From Hofstenia miamia (taxonomy: Eukaryota; Xenacoelomorpha; Acoela): a DNA stretch of 64,000 nt. The stretch lies in assembly GCA_004352715.1 (NCBI GenBank), contig SCFE01000075.1, positions 1,818,860-1,882,859 of the forward strand. The letters are read 5' to 3'. Positions within the stretch are counted from its first letter, which is position 1, and each line of letters begins with the position of its first letter. Positions 31,900 through 44,501 of this stretch are shown here, in pieces. The translations under genes and the position numbers were made by a program. A model generated the notes under the pieces. That model made no database searches. It worked only from the letters and a program-made list of their open reading frames with translations, and was not told where the DNA came from.

Positions 31900-33781
31900 T
31901 TTAAATCTTTTAGGACAAATACGTTGATTGCATCTGGCTGGATTCGTTTTAAGCCCATTTTTTGCACCAATTGCGTATCTAACTATTGATAGATTCAGAA
32001 TTGAATATGCCATTGCATGATGTCGTAATTGATGAAATATCGTCAGCAAATTTAAACATAAAAGAGTCATCAGTCGAGGGCTTAAGATCAGATATGTATA
32101 TAGCAAATAATGTGGGTCCCAGTAGTGATGAGCGTTGAGGAACACCACTGGTTGCCAGTCTAGTATTGCTACAAAGCATACCCATTCTAACTCGAAGAAA
32201 GCTGTTGATAAGGTAGTCATTTAACCAGTTTAGAAAACTATTTGGAAATCCATAACAAAAAAGACGCTGCAAAGAAGTTTATGGGGAATAGTATCAAAGG
32301 CTTTAGTAAGTTGGAAGATTTGAATCGTCACAGCATCAACATCTTCCTGATCAAGTTATCTTGTCGTGAAATCAAGCAAGCAAATTAGTAAGGAACTAGA
32401 CTAGCGCCCTTTTTATAGGCAAATTGCAAGCAATCGCCAACCCTTACAATATGATCCTTAATAAAATCAAGAACCGTTTGTTTGAGAAATTTAGATGGAA
32501 TGCATAATAGTGATATTGGCCGAAGCTGTTGTTTTTGTATTGGATAAGACTTTGGAATTGGCTTAGCATCAGCAACTTTCCAAATATCAGGGGCCTTAAG
32601 TTTCAATAGTGATATATTAATAATGTGAAAAATTGGTTCAGCAAGTACAAGAGCAACCTGCTTATAAATCAGAGTAGGATTGATTTGCTGGCTTTACTTT
32701 TAACAAAATAGTCATGAACTTTCGTAGGTTTTGTGTGAGAGTCCCAATTGTCGTCAAGTGGTGAAGAATATAGTTCTTTTGAGCTGCATACTGATGAAAA
32801 TCTAGCCAGTATGTCTTCTAGTGGATTTTTGTGACTATCTGAGACTTAAAGGACCGATAAAAGATCGCTTCTATTTTTAGGTGAGAGCAGTTGACTAACT
32901 AAACACCATAAGCTTTTAGCATCATTTTTTTACTTGAGCCATTGTTTCTTGGAATTGGTTATTTTTTTTGTGAGCTTTGCTCTTTCTTTGCAACTACTTA
33001 TCAACTGCTGATTTATGATAGGGTAAAAATATCATGTTTTGTCATTGAGATCGTCCATTTTGTACATATAGCTGAAATGTATTGATAAGAGAACTTCTTA
33101 GATCGTATTCTTTATGTGGGATACCTTTCAAGAAATTAACTTCAATTGGGGAAACAGTAATCACGCTATGTTTTGACCGTCCTAAAGGACAGGTGATATT
33201 GATTATACCTTTCAGAAATTTCACTTGATACAATTATCAAATATAGTGATACATCATTGTGTGTAGGAACATTAAGCAGATTACATAATTCTAGCTGTGA
33301 TTAAAGGGACATTAATTGTTTAGTGATAAATTCAATATTAAAATCGCCGCATATAATAACACAATATTCGCAAACACAAAACGAAAAATCGAAAATGTCA
33401 ATGATAAAGCTATATATATTTTCATTTGTATAACTGCCGAGAGCAGGAGCAATATATATAAGCATGCAAAGTATAGCTTCATTGAATGAATGACAATGAC
33501 AGATATCTCTAATCCATTGGCAGCTGACGCAGAGCAATAGTTTCAACTAGTCCTAAACTATATTTTGCCCAAATGACGGTTCCGTCTTCTCTTCTTGATG
33601 ATCCATCTTGAAGTATGGGTTCTTGATAGTTGGGGATATTAAAATACGAGACTCTGTCTCTTTCTGATATTGCTATGATACCAGGTTTGTCTCGAAGAGC
33701 CCTTAGTTTTAATAAATCAATCTTGTTTCTTATTGATTGGGTGTTCATAAACAATACAACAGGAAGTCTATATATAGTCAA
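31900..33781 (-). pseudogene. ORF2 remnant: APE endonuclease and reverse transcriptase
   Basis: Endonuclease landmarks: NTQSIRNKIDLLKL, KPGIIAISE (where E-T/E is expected), NIPNYQ, and VIICGDFNIEF (G-D-F-N) at about 33350. RT landmarks: IWKVADAKPIPK, QLRPISLLCIPSK, QFAYKKGAS (32606-32400), then GVPQRSSLLGPTLF (one base inserted) and KFADDIS at about 32050. Several stops separate the parts. It would copy the element RNA at a nicked target; the copy is inactive. Confidence 0.7.
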
Positions 33782-33897
33782 TTTTGCATATCAACAATGA
33801 TTTATTCATCCTTTCCATTCACTGTACGATATAATTTTTGAGATCCTTACGAGAGAATCTTGAATTAGTTCCCATCGTTTTTTGGAATTGCTTGCAT

Positions 33898-34604
33898 TTA
33901 TCTAAGTTCATTTTTAACTAAGTTGCGTTCGGGGTAAACTTTTTCAAGAAAGCTTTTTAATTTTCTGCTTGAGAATATAGATATTCTGCTATCCCACACT
34001 GAGCCAAATGTGGCTAGCATTTTACGAGGTTTCAGATTATCTTTGCCGAATTTGCCAAGTCTATTGACATCTTTGACCGCGTTACAATTTACACCAATAT
34101 GCTCAATTATATAATCGACCTTCTGTCTTTTTTCAGCAACTCTATTAATTAAATTATCTGACATAGTTTCAGAGATACCTGTAATAATTACTTTGTATTG
34201 CTTACAGCGATTGTTTGGAGATATGCTTTGCCGAGGCTTCTAATATACAAATACTGTTTCTAGCTGCTTGATTTTGCTAAGAAATATGTCAGAGTCTTTG
34301 TTCTGTCTGTTTTTAAGATTTGACAATTCCTTCCTAAGTTTACTCCTTTCATCACAAAGCAAATCAATTTCGCTTACAGAAGCAGCTAAAGAAGATGCTA
34401 TCTCTGAGAGAATCAAATATTTTAGTCCAGATAACGAGAGTTATTCCAGAGCATTCATTTGTAAGATTTGATAGAGAGCAGCTGTTGGTGTTATTCCAGC
34501 ACGGCGCTTGACGCCTTCAGGTGTGCTTGAACTTTTCCACATGATAAATAATTTGGTCCTGGATTTAATTCGATGTCACCAGATAACATAAGGATTGCTT
34601 CCAT
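33898..34604 (-). pseudogene. ORF1 protein (2A-like start, coiled coil, RRM-like domain), broken
   Basis: ATG at 34604 (minus) gives MEAILMLSGD and runs through the 2A-like core; the frame stops at about 34488. Downstream, in other frames, come a charged heptad-like stretch (SSDEIDLLCDERSKLRKELS, then NLKNRQ), probably a coiled coil, and KVIITGISE with D-x-I-I-E-H-I-G-V and VNRLGKF, then KPRKMLATF. This is the RRM-like fold common in ORF1 proteins that bind the element RNA. Multiple frame breaks. Confidence 0.6.
34554..34580 (-). other. Intact 2A-like core at ORF1 N-terminus
   Basis: The codons read G-D-I-E-L-N-P-G-P, preceded by MEAILMLS and followed by NYLS. All invariant positions of the 2A-like consensus D-V/I-E-x-N-P-G-P are present and lie 16 codons from the first ATG. 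2A-like motifs near ORF N-termini are known in APE-type non-LTR retrotransposons; ribosome skipping would separate a short leader peptide from ORF1. Confidence 0.8.
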
Positions 34605-35806
34605 TTATAACGCAAACTTGTTGGTTTTGTCATTGCTTTGTTTAATGCATGTTATATATGATCGGTTTTGTATACAATGTTTATCTTTATTTGCCAGAGA
34701 GCAAACAAATATACATATATATATATATATTAAGGCTGAGATTAAAAAAAATTATCCTGCTCTATCCGTATTTGCACTTACTTTATCCTGTCCGGATGTA
34801 CCCGGATTAACTGTGATATTTCAGGAGTCACAATTTCTCATATTTTTGATATAAATTATTTCTGCAGACATGTATCATCAGTAAGTGAACGAGCAGCTGA
34901 AATGAACAAGATCCTCTTATTAACTAGTTTATATCGAAACTAATAAATGGAATAACACAATATCACAATGTGATGCAATTTCGTTACGTTAAAAGAATAT
35001 TTTGCGTTCCAATATTTTCCTAAGCAATGTTTACCTGCAAAAAATTTTGGTTGGCAGTTTCAAAGCATATTTGTCTGCTTACCAAGAAAATTCAATATTT
35101 ATTGAAAGTTGACTAAAAAGTAAAACGAGGACACGCGCGTTTCAAAATATTTTTTCTATCTCGGAGGCAATAACTACAAAATGTAAATTTATTGATGATA
35201 AAACTATGAAGGTATACTAGTTGAGGAATGGCAAGCACGTGATCAGTAAGTTGAGTTAGAAAAGTGTCCTTGTAAAACAGTCAATCATATGTAATCAACA
35301 ACTTACTTATGAAATAGTTCTTTTATAAAAAAGATTTGTAGGTTGTTTTTTCACAGATTCAGTTTCAAAATCGACCCATTGGGTGAAAATTTGGATTTCC
35401 TATTATGACACTATAGTCCTGCTAAATTTAATGAAGAGTAAAATGTTGATGTATTCAGGGTTTTTCTAATATAGATTTAATACAGATTTAACTGGGATTT
35501 GAATTTTATCGTGCCCAGCTCGAATTTATCCTAACCTGATTATCCGGTCCAGACACAGCATATTATATATACATTATATATACTATATATATATATATAT
35601 ATATATACATACTATATATATNNNNNNNNNNNNNNNNNNNNNNNNNNNNNNNNNNNNNNNNNNNNNNNNNNNNNNNNNNNNNNNNNNNNNNNNNNNNNNN
35701 NNNNNNNNNNNNNNNNNNNNNNNNNNNNNNNNNNNNNNNNNNNNNNNNNNNNNNNNNNNNNNNNNNNNNNNNNNNNNNNNNNNNNNNNNNNNNNNNNNNN
35801 NNNNNN

Positions 35807-35843
<37 letters not shown>

Positions 35844-38284
35844 TATGTATTATGTAAAGATAATCAGTAAACTGCTTCTGAAAGTTTTTCTTATCAAAAT
35901 ACATAACGATTACAAAAGACGAATTTGCAACAACTTTTACTCTTCAGGGAAATTTTCCCACCGAAAAATAATTAAATTTTACAATAATTATTTTTGTAAT
36001 GGTCTAGTTTGCCCCCAAGAATTCAATGAAATATTTTCTCTCAATTGCTGTTAGTGAGAATTACTTGATATTTTATTGGTGTAACAGCAAGCCTTATCTT
36101 TTTATAAAAGGCGTATTGTGCTATGTAATTATTATATTGGCATGTATTGAAGAAGAATGTTCTGCATGGTTAATTTTCCATCTGTGAATATGTATTCTCT
36201 TTTACAAATGCACTAAATTTTTTGAATTTCAATCACATTTTTCATTAATTTCTTCTTCATTTGTAGTAAATTTGTTAATTTTTAGCTGCACAATAGAGAA
36301 TGCTAATCATTGAATGCCATGGATGCCCTGAAAACCAGTTAACCTAAATGGTGTACAACGATGTTTCCATGTGCTCATCCAAGCTAGGTGTTGATATAGT
36401 CATGCCTCAAATTGTAAGAAGAGGGAGGGCAGAGGAAATGCTGTTATAGATTGTATGATGTTCAGGATTATAATCGAATGAACGTATGCAATAGTATGCT
36501 TAACTGTTTTATATTCAGAGTTACGTCAGGGTCTGATTTTGAAGCCCATTACAGCTCAGTCATTCTCGGGCACATTCTCGATCAGTTTCCTTAAAAAGAA
36601 TATAGCCCGTGCTGGCCCCACCCATTGAGACCAGAATATCATTATATAATACATATTCTTATATATTTTGCTAAAAATATATTGAGACAAAATTGCCAGA
36701 TAATTCAAAACCGCAAAACTATAAATTAAATTTACTTCCTTTAATTGATTACAGAGGTCCATAGCTTCAATCAATAAAGGACGATTTTGACCAGATTAAT
36801 TTCGTCATTGACGCTAATTAGTCAGTATAAATGAAGCATGAAATTGGACGGAAGTCTTGAGGCATTATCTCTTTTATCAATATGAGCATCACTTGAAACT
36901 AACAATGAATTGGCGCCTCAGGGTGAATCAAGTTCAAGCTGTGGGTTGCAAATAATTTCAAACAAAGTACATAATGATCATTACATGATATCAAAGCTTA
37001 ATTGGAAGGCAGTGAAGGCAAGATATCTAACATTCCTCGTTGAACATATAAAATATTTATATTATATTTTTTCAATCTGACTAACTTACAAATAATTTTT
37101 GTGATTATAATATAGTTTTTTACAAAATTGAAACACCGTGCCCGATCAGTTCAAAATTTATGAATTTCAAGTCGATCAGGCCCAATCACAAGTCTGTTTA
37201 CATTGCACCGCAGACAAGGTTGTCCAAAAGAAGTTGGGATTTGGATTCGAAAATGACTAACTTCTACAGCAACTCTCTTGCTAAAGCATTTTATAAAATA
37301 CTCTTGAACGTGATCTCCATTTTTGACTATCATTTTAATACTGTATGCGTTACGCATAACACAACAATGGCAGCACTATGATTCACTTTTGTTTATCAAA
37401 TGTATCCGCTTAATTTTAAATTTTTGCTGCTTTTCCTTATTGTTCACCAAGCAGAGTGAAAAGCTTCAACCCACATTGCAGAAGAATACATGGTTGAGAA
37501 ACATTATGACAAACCTAGAGTAAGTGCTAATGGCAAACTTTTCGCATGAAATTTGTAGACATTAAGAAATATATATGTACACCTCTCAATCAAAGTTCGA
37601 TTTACAAAATTTAGTGACTATCTTATGAAGAGCTTACAATTTCAAGCATCTACCTCTCGAGTTGAGACGTCTAACAACTGAGAAGTTACCAACATATTTT
37701 TTTATTACACATTTATAAGAATGACTTAATTTTTAAACAACAGCATGCATATTCTCATAGACACTTTTTCTAATTTCTTCGCCTCTGAATTGCATCAAAA
37801 TCCTCCCTGTATAAGAATGTGTTAAATTACAATTTCAAAAAATGAAAATTTCCAAAAAATCAATTTGAAAAGTTTTTTATATGCGCATAATGCAAGAGTT
37901 TTAATAACTGATGGATGTATTTTATTATTTTATTATTATTATGTTAGACACAAAAGCCTTCTGGCAAAACAGGACGATAATTTAGATGCAGCATCAGCGA
38001 AAAGATTAATGTAATTAGCACCAAAAAGGGCAGAGATGAATTTCAAAGAGAATTTCGTAAATGAAAAGTGACTTAGGAACCATTTTTTACCAATTGTCAA
38101 CTTGTTCTTATTAAAAGAAGAAAAGATTATTATTACAATTTCTCTTCTTCTGTCATCATGGTCAACTGCAACGTCTAATTAAACTGCTTGAAAATATACT
38201 AATTTCAGATTAAGTGGTAATGTTACATTTGCAAGTGTAATACATACCAGATGCTGTGGTGTTGTTATATAAATAGAGTATTAA
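34605..38284. other. Long non-coding stretch; gap 35622-35806
   Basis: A (TA)n tract borders the 185-N gap. Short open frames near 36556-36774 and 37151-37381 (open on both strands) have no recognised motif and no clear splice context. I see no supported gene. Confidence 0.45.
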
Positions 38285-38763
38285 TAATAATAATGTTTTA
38301 TTTTCTTCAGAAAATACATCTGAATCACATAAAAAATCCTAAATCAATACCCATGAAGTTGACGCAGATGACGATTTGAGAATCGTTTCTGAAAGAAAGT
38401 AGTTTTAAACGTGTTCAGTGGGGGTGTCTTTGATCTCAGTTTTTCAGAAGCATAGTGGGACCGCTGAGACAGGAGTGTTCGGAGGGGTGGTTGATGTTGT
38501 CAGCTATCTTCTGGTAGAGCCGATCATCTGCCTTTCAGTATTACCTGTCTCTTAAGCTGTGCAAAGTTAAAAGCTCTTCCTTCGCTAGATTGTTGAAGGG
38601 AGCTAGAAGTTTAGCAGATGTGATTCTGCTAGGCTCGTTCGTTATGAAATTTTCACTACCGAGTGAGCGTAGGACGGAGAGCTCAGTAGGACCAACCGTT
38701 TGTGGAGAAATTATCTCAGCATATGAAGAACAATGAAAAATTGTAAAGCTTCTTAAATGCACA
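38285..38763 (-). repeat. Probable 3' end of a non-LTR retrotransposon with (ATT)n tail
   Basis: On the minus strand a 73-codon open frame is followed by a basic, hydrophobic segment with FKTTFFQKRF. It ends in AATAAAACATTATTATTATT, an AATAAA-like signal plus triplet tail like those of the CR1-like copies here. The moderately GC-rich sequence stands out from its surroundings. No RT core is present, so this is only a tentative assignment. Confidence 0.35.
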
Positions 38764-40090
38764 TTAAATTTTTTCTTAAGCTTTTGAAAATAGGATGTTT
38801 TTCATATCTTCTGTACATTAAAAATTATAATCTGTTTAATATTTTAAGTAAAACGCATTTATTTGCACATATTAATATGTTGGCAGATACTGAGCACATC
38901 TAAAAGTGAAACTGCAATGTTAATCAAAAAATTTTTGGAAAGAAACACACTTTGTAAAGGGTGACCCGCAAAGATAGGACTCTAAGAACACGTGCATAAA
39001 TATTTAGGATTATCTTTAGAAGAGAACTGTTGACTTATCATTATTATATAAATCGACTATTTTTTAAGCCAAGAATTTTGTAATATTTAAATATGTTTGC
39101 AATAATTTATACCAAAACTAAATATATTACGCATAGACATTTTGAGTCATGAAATGAAGCCCTGAGAATATAGGGTGTTTTTTATGCATTATTTGAGTTT
39201 ATCATCACTTCGATGTTTGAAACAATATTGTTTATTGCTAATGTGCTATTTTATAGTATTTTTATAAAACCCAAACAAAGCAAATACTTATACATATTTG
39301 AAATGCTTTAGCTTATTATCACTTAATAATGCTAAGAGAGCTAACATTCTCCAACAGCAACTGCTCAATCCTTGTTGAACTCGAGTTTATTTTGCAAAGA
39401 GAAATAATTATATGTTCCAAGAGATTGAATATATAATCCAAAAAAAACTATTTTATTTTTAAAATGAATGCAGAAGTGACCAAGTTTGTTATAAAACACT
39501 TAATTTTTTTCTTGTATTCGCAACAGTTATTGCAAAATCCAAACGTGGTAGCATTAAGTAAACATGTACTGTTCACTGATAAATAAGGATCTTGCAAATT
39601 CAAATTGTTATTGAAACCTCATAATAAACATGTATGAATCAAGAATTGAAAACCCTTTCCATGATCGACATTGCATACGCAGTACAATTTATTTTGAATG
39701 AGCAATTGGTTTGGAAATGTTACTCTAAATCTAAACTTTACAAATAATATTTTATTTTAGATAAATGAATAGTAGGAAAGATTTTTCACAGATATTCAAT
39801 GCACATATGTATTTATAAGGCAAGATTTGCAAAAATTCATGTCAATTTTTCAATTTCATGTAAGGCAACTAGCATTGTCCAACGTATATCCATCACTTAA
39901 ATTTGATAAAGTAATGATAGTTTCACCCATTATCAATCTCAGCCTCCACTTAGTATACACTGTAAATCAGATGCAACAATAAAATGCTATCTTATTAAAT
40001 AATAGAGTTTTCAGTAGCCGCATACAAATTTAACGTTTTCCGCCAAATTTTCAATTTCTACAACCTTCTTCATGCAATAATGAAACTAAC
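38764..40090. other. AT-rich, no gene seen
   Basis: No coding signal. Downstream (3') flank of the SMIM13-like gene on the minus strand. Confidence 0.45.
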
Positions 40091-40327
40091 TCAACTGGCT
40101 TTGTTCAGTCTATCATAAGAAGCTTTCATGATTTTTATGTGTTGCTTTCTCTTCTTTCGTTTCCATTTTTCTTCTTCACTTAAGTTCTCCAGGTTGAGAA
40201 ATTCTTTGACCAGTTTAAATCTTGATAGAAACACTTTCCAAAGAACAAAGTAAAGAAAGACAAGTAAAAGGAATAGAGCTGCTGCATACAGTGTTGCTAG
40301 CAGTAGCAAAAGCAAGTAACTGTTCAT
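40091..40327 (-). CDS. SMIM13-like small single-pass membrane protein
   Basis: ATG at 40327-40325, 78 codons, stop at 40093-40091. A GTG one codon upstream is open but unlikely to be the start in a eukaryote. Residues 4-31 are hydrophobic (SYLLLLLLATLY, then LLLVFLYFVLW), one transmembrane helix. Directly after it comes KVFLSRFKLVKEFLNLE, closely resembling the F-L-S-x-F-K-x-x-x-E-L segment that follows the helix in small integral membrane protein 13. The tail is charged (SEEEKWKRKKRKQ) and probably cytosolic. The function of SMIM13 is not established. A further exon is possible, but the frame is complete as it stands. Confidence 0.6.
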   Translation of the reverse strand: MNSYLLLLLLATLYAAALFLLLVFLYFVLWKVFLSRFKLVKEFLNLENLSEEEKWKRKKRKQHIKIMKASYDRLNKAS

Positions 40328-41596
40328 CACACGTTATAAATTTTTATTAAACTTTTTGCGTATTTGTATTTGCTGTTGAGATGCAAACATTACGTAATCA
40401 AACGTGTTGACAGTTTCACAGCAGGAAGGCACGAACTTAAATGCGTGCATTGTTGAACTTTAACATAAACATTAATGAAATTCTCTGGTATTCTACATTG
40501 ATTTTCAAACTTCAAATTATCAGAGATTTTTAAATATTTCTTTTAAAAAACTTAAATACTATATTATTTCTCTACTTAATTCTATTTTAAATCTGGTGAA
40601 ATATTTACAGTCGAAACCTTAAATGATTCAACTAATTGATTTTTGTTTGTCACATTTTTTAAAGAAATTTTTTCCATTTTTAAACCCACTTGATATCTAA
40701 ATCCAATTACATTTTTAGGAATTCTGTTGAAAATTCTAACAGAACTTTGCTATCATCAACATAAAAAGGCAAATATTCGAATTTGTTCTAATAAAAAGCC
40801 CTCTCTCATTCGAGTACTTCATTATTTAATTTTTAAAGGCCGAGATATATTCGTAAGTTGGTGACGTCTTGTTAGAATACTTTATATTTCTATTCTTTTT
40901 TAGCTATGGTTCTGAAAAACAAGATATAGATATTTCCAATTGGCTTATGTTATTCTAAGTCATCGTCTTTTCCTTTAAAATTGAGAAGCTTTGATATTTG
41001 CTTCAGTCATAGTGGATTAAATAGTCTTTTACCAAGAAATAAATGCCAACGTTATTAGAATCAATTGGATTCGAAAAATTTATGTACTATTTACAAAATT
41101 ATTTGTCATATCTTAATATAGCCTGGTAATTGTTCAAATTAACACAATTAGCAGACATTCATTTCATTGGAAATCAGAAACAATAATTCCATTGGGAAAC
41201 CTTAATTATTAATTTTACTTTAGCAAGCGTTTATTTGAAGATCTAGTAATTACATCTTGAGCTTACTTTTGACAATTCTTTGAAGTTTCTTTATTACTGT
41301 TCAAGATTTATATCTAAAAAGCAAAGTTGGTTAGCATGGTCTTAAAATGAACCAAAAGCTCTTGAATTGTTTAAGAGTCTTGCTACACGGAAATCACGAG
41401 TCAAATCAATCCAGTCAAATTACATGTATGTTCTTAGTTGTAAAAGAAACTCGTTTGGTTCTTTTTTATTTATTTGAAAGACATTAATTTTTGAAATGTG
41501 TAGCTTCATTTTCGTTCAGTAAAAAGCGATTAGAAGTATTGAATGACTTAAAACATTTAACCGTAATCCTCGCAACCTTTTTATGTACGTTGGTTT

Positions 41597-41860
41597 CACA
41601 AGAAGAGCGGGGGGGAGGGGTAAAAATACCTCCAGGTTTATTTTTGATGTAATGCTATTGTTATGGTGCAAAGGTACCAAGGAATAAAAAGTTTGAAAAA
41701 ATTCCAAAAAAACATTTTTATCCAGAAATTTCACAAGAAGGGCGGGGGGGGGGAATACCTCCAGGTTTATTTTTGATGTAATGCTATTGTTATGAAGTTT
41801 GGTGCAAAGGTACCAAGGAATAAAAAGTTTGAAAAAAAAACATTTTTATCCAGATATTTT
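41597..41860. repeat. ~130-bp tandem duplication carrying poly-G runs
   Basis: Both units run from CACAAGAAG-GCGGGGGGG through ATACCTCCAGGTTTATTTTT to AACATTTTTATCCAGA. G runs of 7-10 nt are exceptional here. The units differ by small indels, including AAGTTT in the second. Confidence 0.75.
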
Positions 41861-42902
41861 TTGCAAAAAAATTGATAAAAATGCTAAGAGATATCTTATG
41901 TCAAAATGGCGATTATTTTTGGGCAACTTTTGGTCTTTTTCTGTTCAAAACACAAATTATAAGGTCTGGTAATAACTTAAAGCATATTAATTTGTAGTTA
42001 TTAATACTGATGCCAACATTTTTGTTTTTGTCTAGTCATTTTTATATTTCTGTATTAAAATAAATGTCAATCACCGTTGAGAAATTAGTCATAATTCCTT
42101 GATAAAAAATGTTGTCGTCTTAAAATTTTCACAGAATATGTAAAACAAAATTTAATGCTGTGAAAAGTTTAGCCAACCTTTCAAGTTTGACTTAAAGAAA
42201 GTTATTAGTAAAAAATTATATGGGAGGGGGAATTTAGCACTCCCCCTTGTGAAGAATAGGGTTAGCAATTGTATAGGAATAAGAAAAAGGAAAACAAGTT
42301 AACTTCAAACAAACGTCTGTTATTTGTTTTTAACACTGAAAAATGTTTGTTTCCAACCAATTTTTAAAAATTTGACTTTGGCTTTATACAATATGTTATA
42401 ATTTAAAATAAATGCAACTTTATTCATACATGTTTATTGTATATACATTTTTTAAGTCCTTGTCTTTTTACATTAAAGAAATATGACTTTCATTTGATGA
42501 TTAAAAAGTAGAAATCCATCAAAATCAGTTGTAAAAATTTAGATAAACCAGAGTGGATATGATACTAAATAGCAAACAAATTTTTAAATAAAGAAATAAT
42601 TATTTTTTCGGATACACTCCAGTTTTAACTTTTTACTAATTTTTGTCTCAAACATTATTTTTATCTGAAGAGAAAAGTGAATTTGCAATATTTCAGTATC
42701 ATTGGGACCTCAGGCCCGTGTCTATCGGTAGCTGTCAAAATAGAGCTGGTATTGACAGATCTGCGATCGTGTCAAATTTTAAAGATAATTACTGCTGCCG
42801 GAATTTAAAATATTGATTACAAAATTATAATTTCGTCGCGGTTTAAAATCTAATTTCTTAATCTAAGACCATTTTTAGTCATTTAAATTCTTCTTGGGGC
42901 AC

Positions 42903-43750
42903 GAACTAATCACCTTTTGTGCTAAGACCACTCGTCAAATGTAAATCCATATAAACTTTGCAATTACAATATTATGAATTAAATATTACTGCATTTTCAG
43001 TAGATAAAAATAATAAATGTATGTGTAGAACATATCTAAATTAACTGTTAATTTGTTGCAATTTCAAAAGAGTAAGTCATCTAACCTTCTCTTAACTTTC
43101 AATTCAGTCCAAATTAGAATCCATAGACTCTGTACATGAGTTCTCAACAACTTCATAAATTGTTAATGATGTGCAGTATTCCAAAAATAATGTGAAAAGG
43201 ATTTATTGGAATAATATTTCCTATATTTGTCAATTAGGATATTTACATATATTTCAAAAATATCCTCTGTACATGAGTTCTCAACAACTTCATAAATTGT
43301 TAATGATGTGCAGTATTCCAAAAATAATTTGAAAAGGATTTATTGGAATAATATTTCCTATATTTGTCAATTAGGATATTTACATATATTNGAACTAATC
43401 ACCTTTTGTGCTAAGACCACTCGTCAAATGTAAATCCATATAAACTTTGCAATTACAATATTATGAATTAAATATTACTGCATTTTCAGTAGATAAAAAT
43501 AATAAATGTATGTGTAGAACATATCTAAATTAACTGTTAATTTGTTGCAATTTCAAAAGAGTAAGTCATCTAACCTTCTCTTAACTTTCAATTCAGTCCA
43601 AATTAGAATCCATAGACTCTGTACATGAGTTCTCAACAACTTCATAAATTGTTAATGATGTGCAGTATTCCAAAAATAATTTGAAAAGGATTTATTGGAA
43701 TAATATTTCCTATATTTGTCAATTAGGATATTTACATATATTTCAAAAAT
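42903..43750. repeat. Direct duplication at single N 43391, with a 137-bp tandem repeat in one version
   Basis: 43392 onward repeats the sequence from 42903. The first version holds two units of a 137-bp repeat (TGTACATGAG at 43131 and 43268), the second only one. It reads as two haplotype contigs joined without merging. Confidence 0.8.
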
Positions 43751-44461
43751 AATGTTAGGTTGTATTTGATTGCACAATGAACCAATAATTGAAATAACAA
43801 GTGTAGCATTTTGAACATGACTTTTAACGTCAACAGACATTACTTTACATGCATTGTGAGCTAGAATATCATTTGTGCACAAATTCATAAGACATGTTTT
43901 CTAATACCAATGAATGTCTTTAATAATGGGTGTGTTTAAGCTATCGTGTAGCAACATTAACAATTTACAGTATGCTTATATCCACCATTTGCAGAAGCAC
44001 AATCTAACCAAGTACTAGATTTTACTCAGATAAACTTCAAGCTACTTTTATGTGGTTCTATGTTAGAACTCACACCCATAAAAATTTCAAGCCTTTTGAA
44101 CATTGGTGCCAAACAAGTCAGTAAATTGATACTTTTTATGAAATGCTATTGCACACCAAGTATTGTGACTTGCAATTTTAGATTTAGAATTTATTTAAAT
44201 TTTGTCAGATCGTCTTTGCAAATAACATTGTCTGTTTGAATTACCCATTGAGAATGAAAAGAAATAGAACTAAGCATGGAGTTCATAGTGTTGAAAAATT
44301 ATAAACTTTTTAAAATTCTATTTTATAATAACGAATTAAATAGCATATATACTGATCATCAATTCCTTTTAACAATACTATGAAATCTATAAAAACTTCT
44401 TTTTCAGAAAAATCAAATTCTGAATACTTCAAAATTTTAACGTTTTGTATAGTCATAGCAT

Positions 44462-44463
<2 letters not shown>

Positions 44464-44500
<37 letters not shown>
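44464..44500. repeat. (TA)n microsatellite
   Basis: About 18 TA units, uninterrupted. Similar tracts border most of the long gaps. Confidence 0.9.

Positions 44501-44501
<1 letters not shown>

Larger units (their letters stand above)
31840..34604 (-). mobile_element. Non-LTR retrotransposon, minus strand, with 2A-like motif opening ORF1
   Basis: The order on the minus strand is ORF1 (34604-33898) with an N-terminal 2A-like motif, then endonuclease (33781-33240), then RT (32700-31900). All parts carry stops or shifts, but every domain is recognisable. The RT differs from the SGNH type (KFADD in place of YADDT, IWKVADAKPIPK), so this is a different family. Confidence 0.7.

Noticed and set aside
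37151-37381. Open frames on both strands (68 and 73 codons)
   Set aside because: No motif, no splice context, and mutual overlap. At least one must be chance, and neither is supported.
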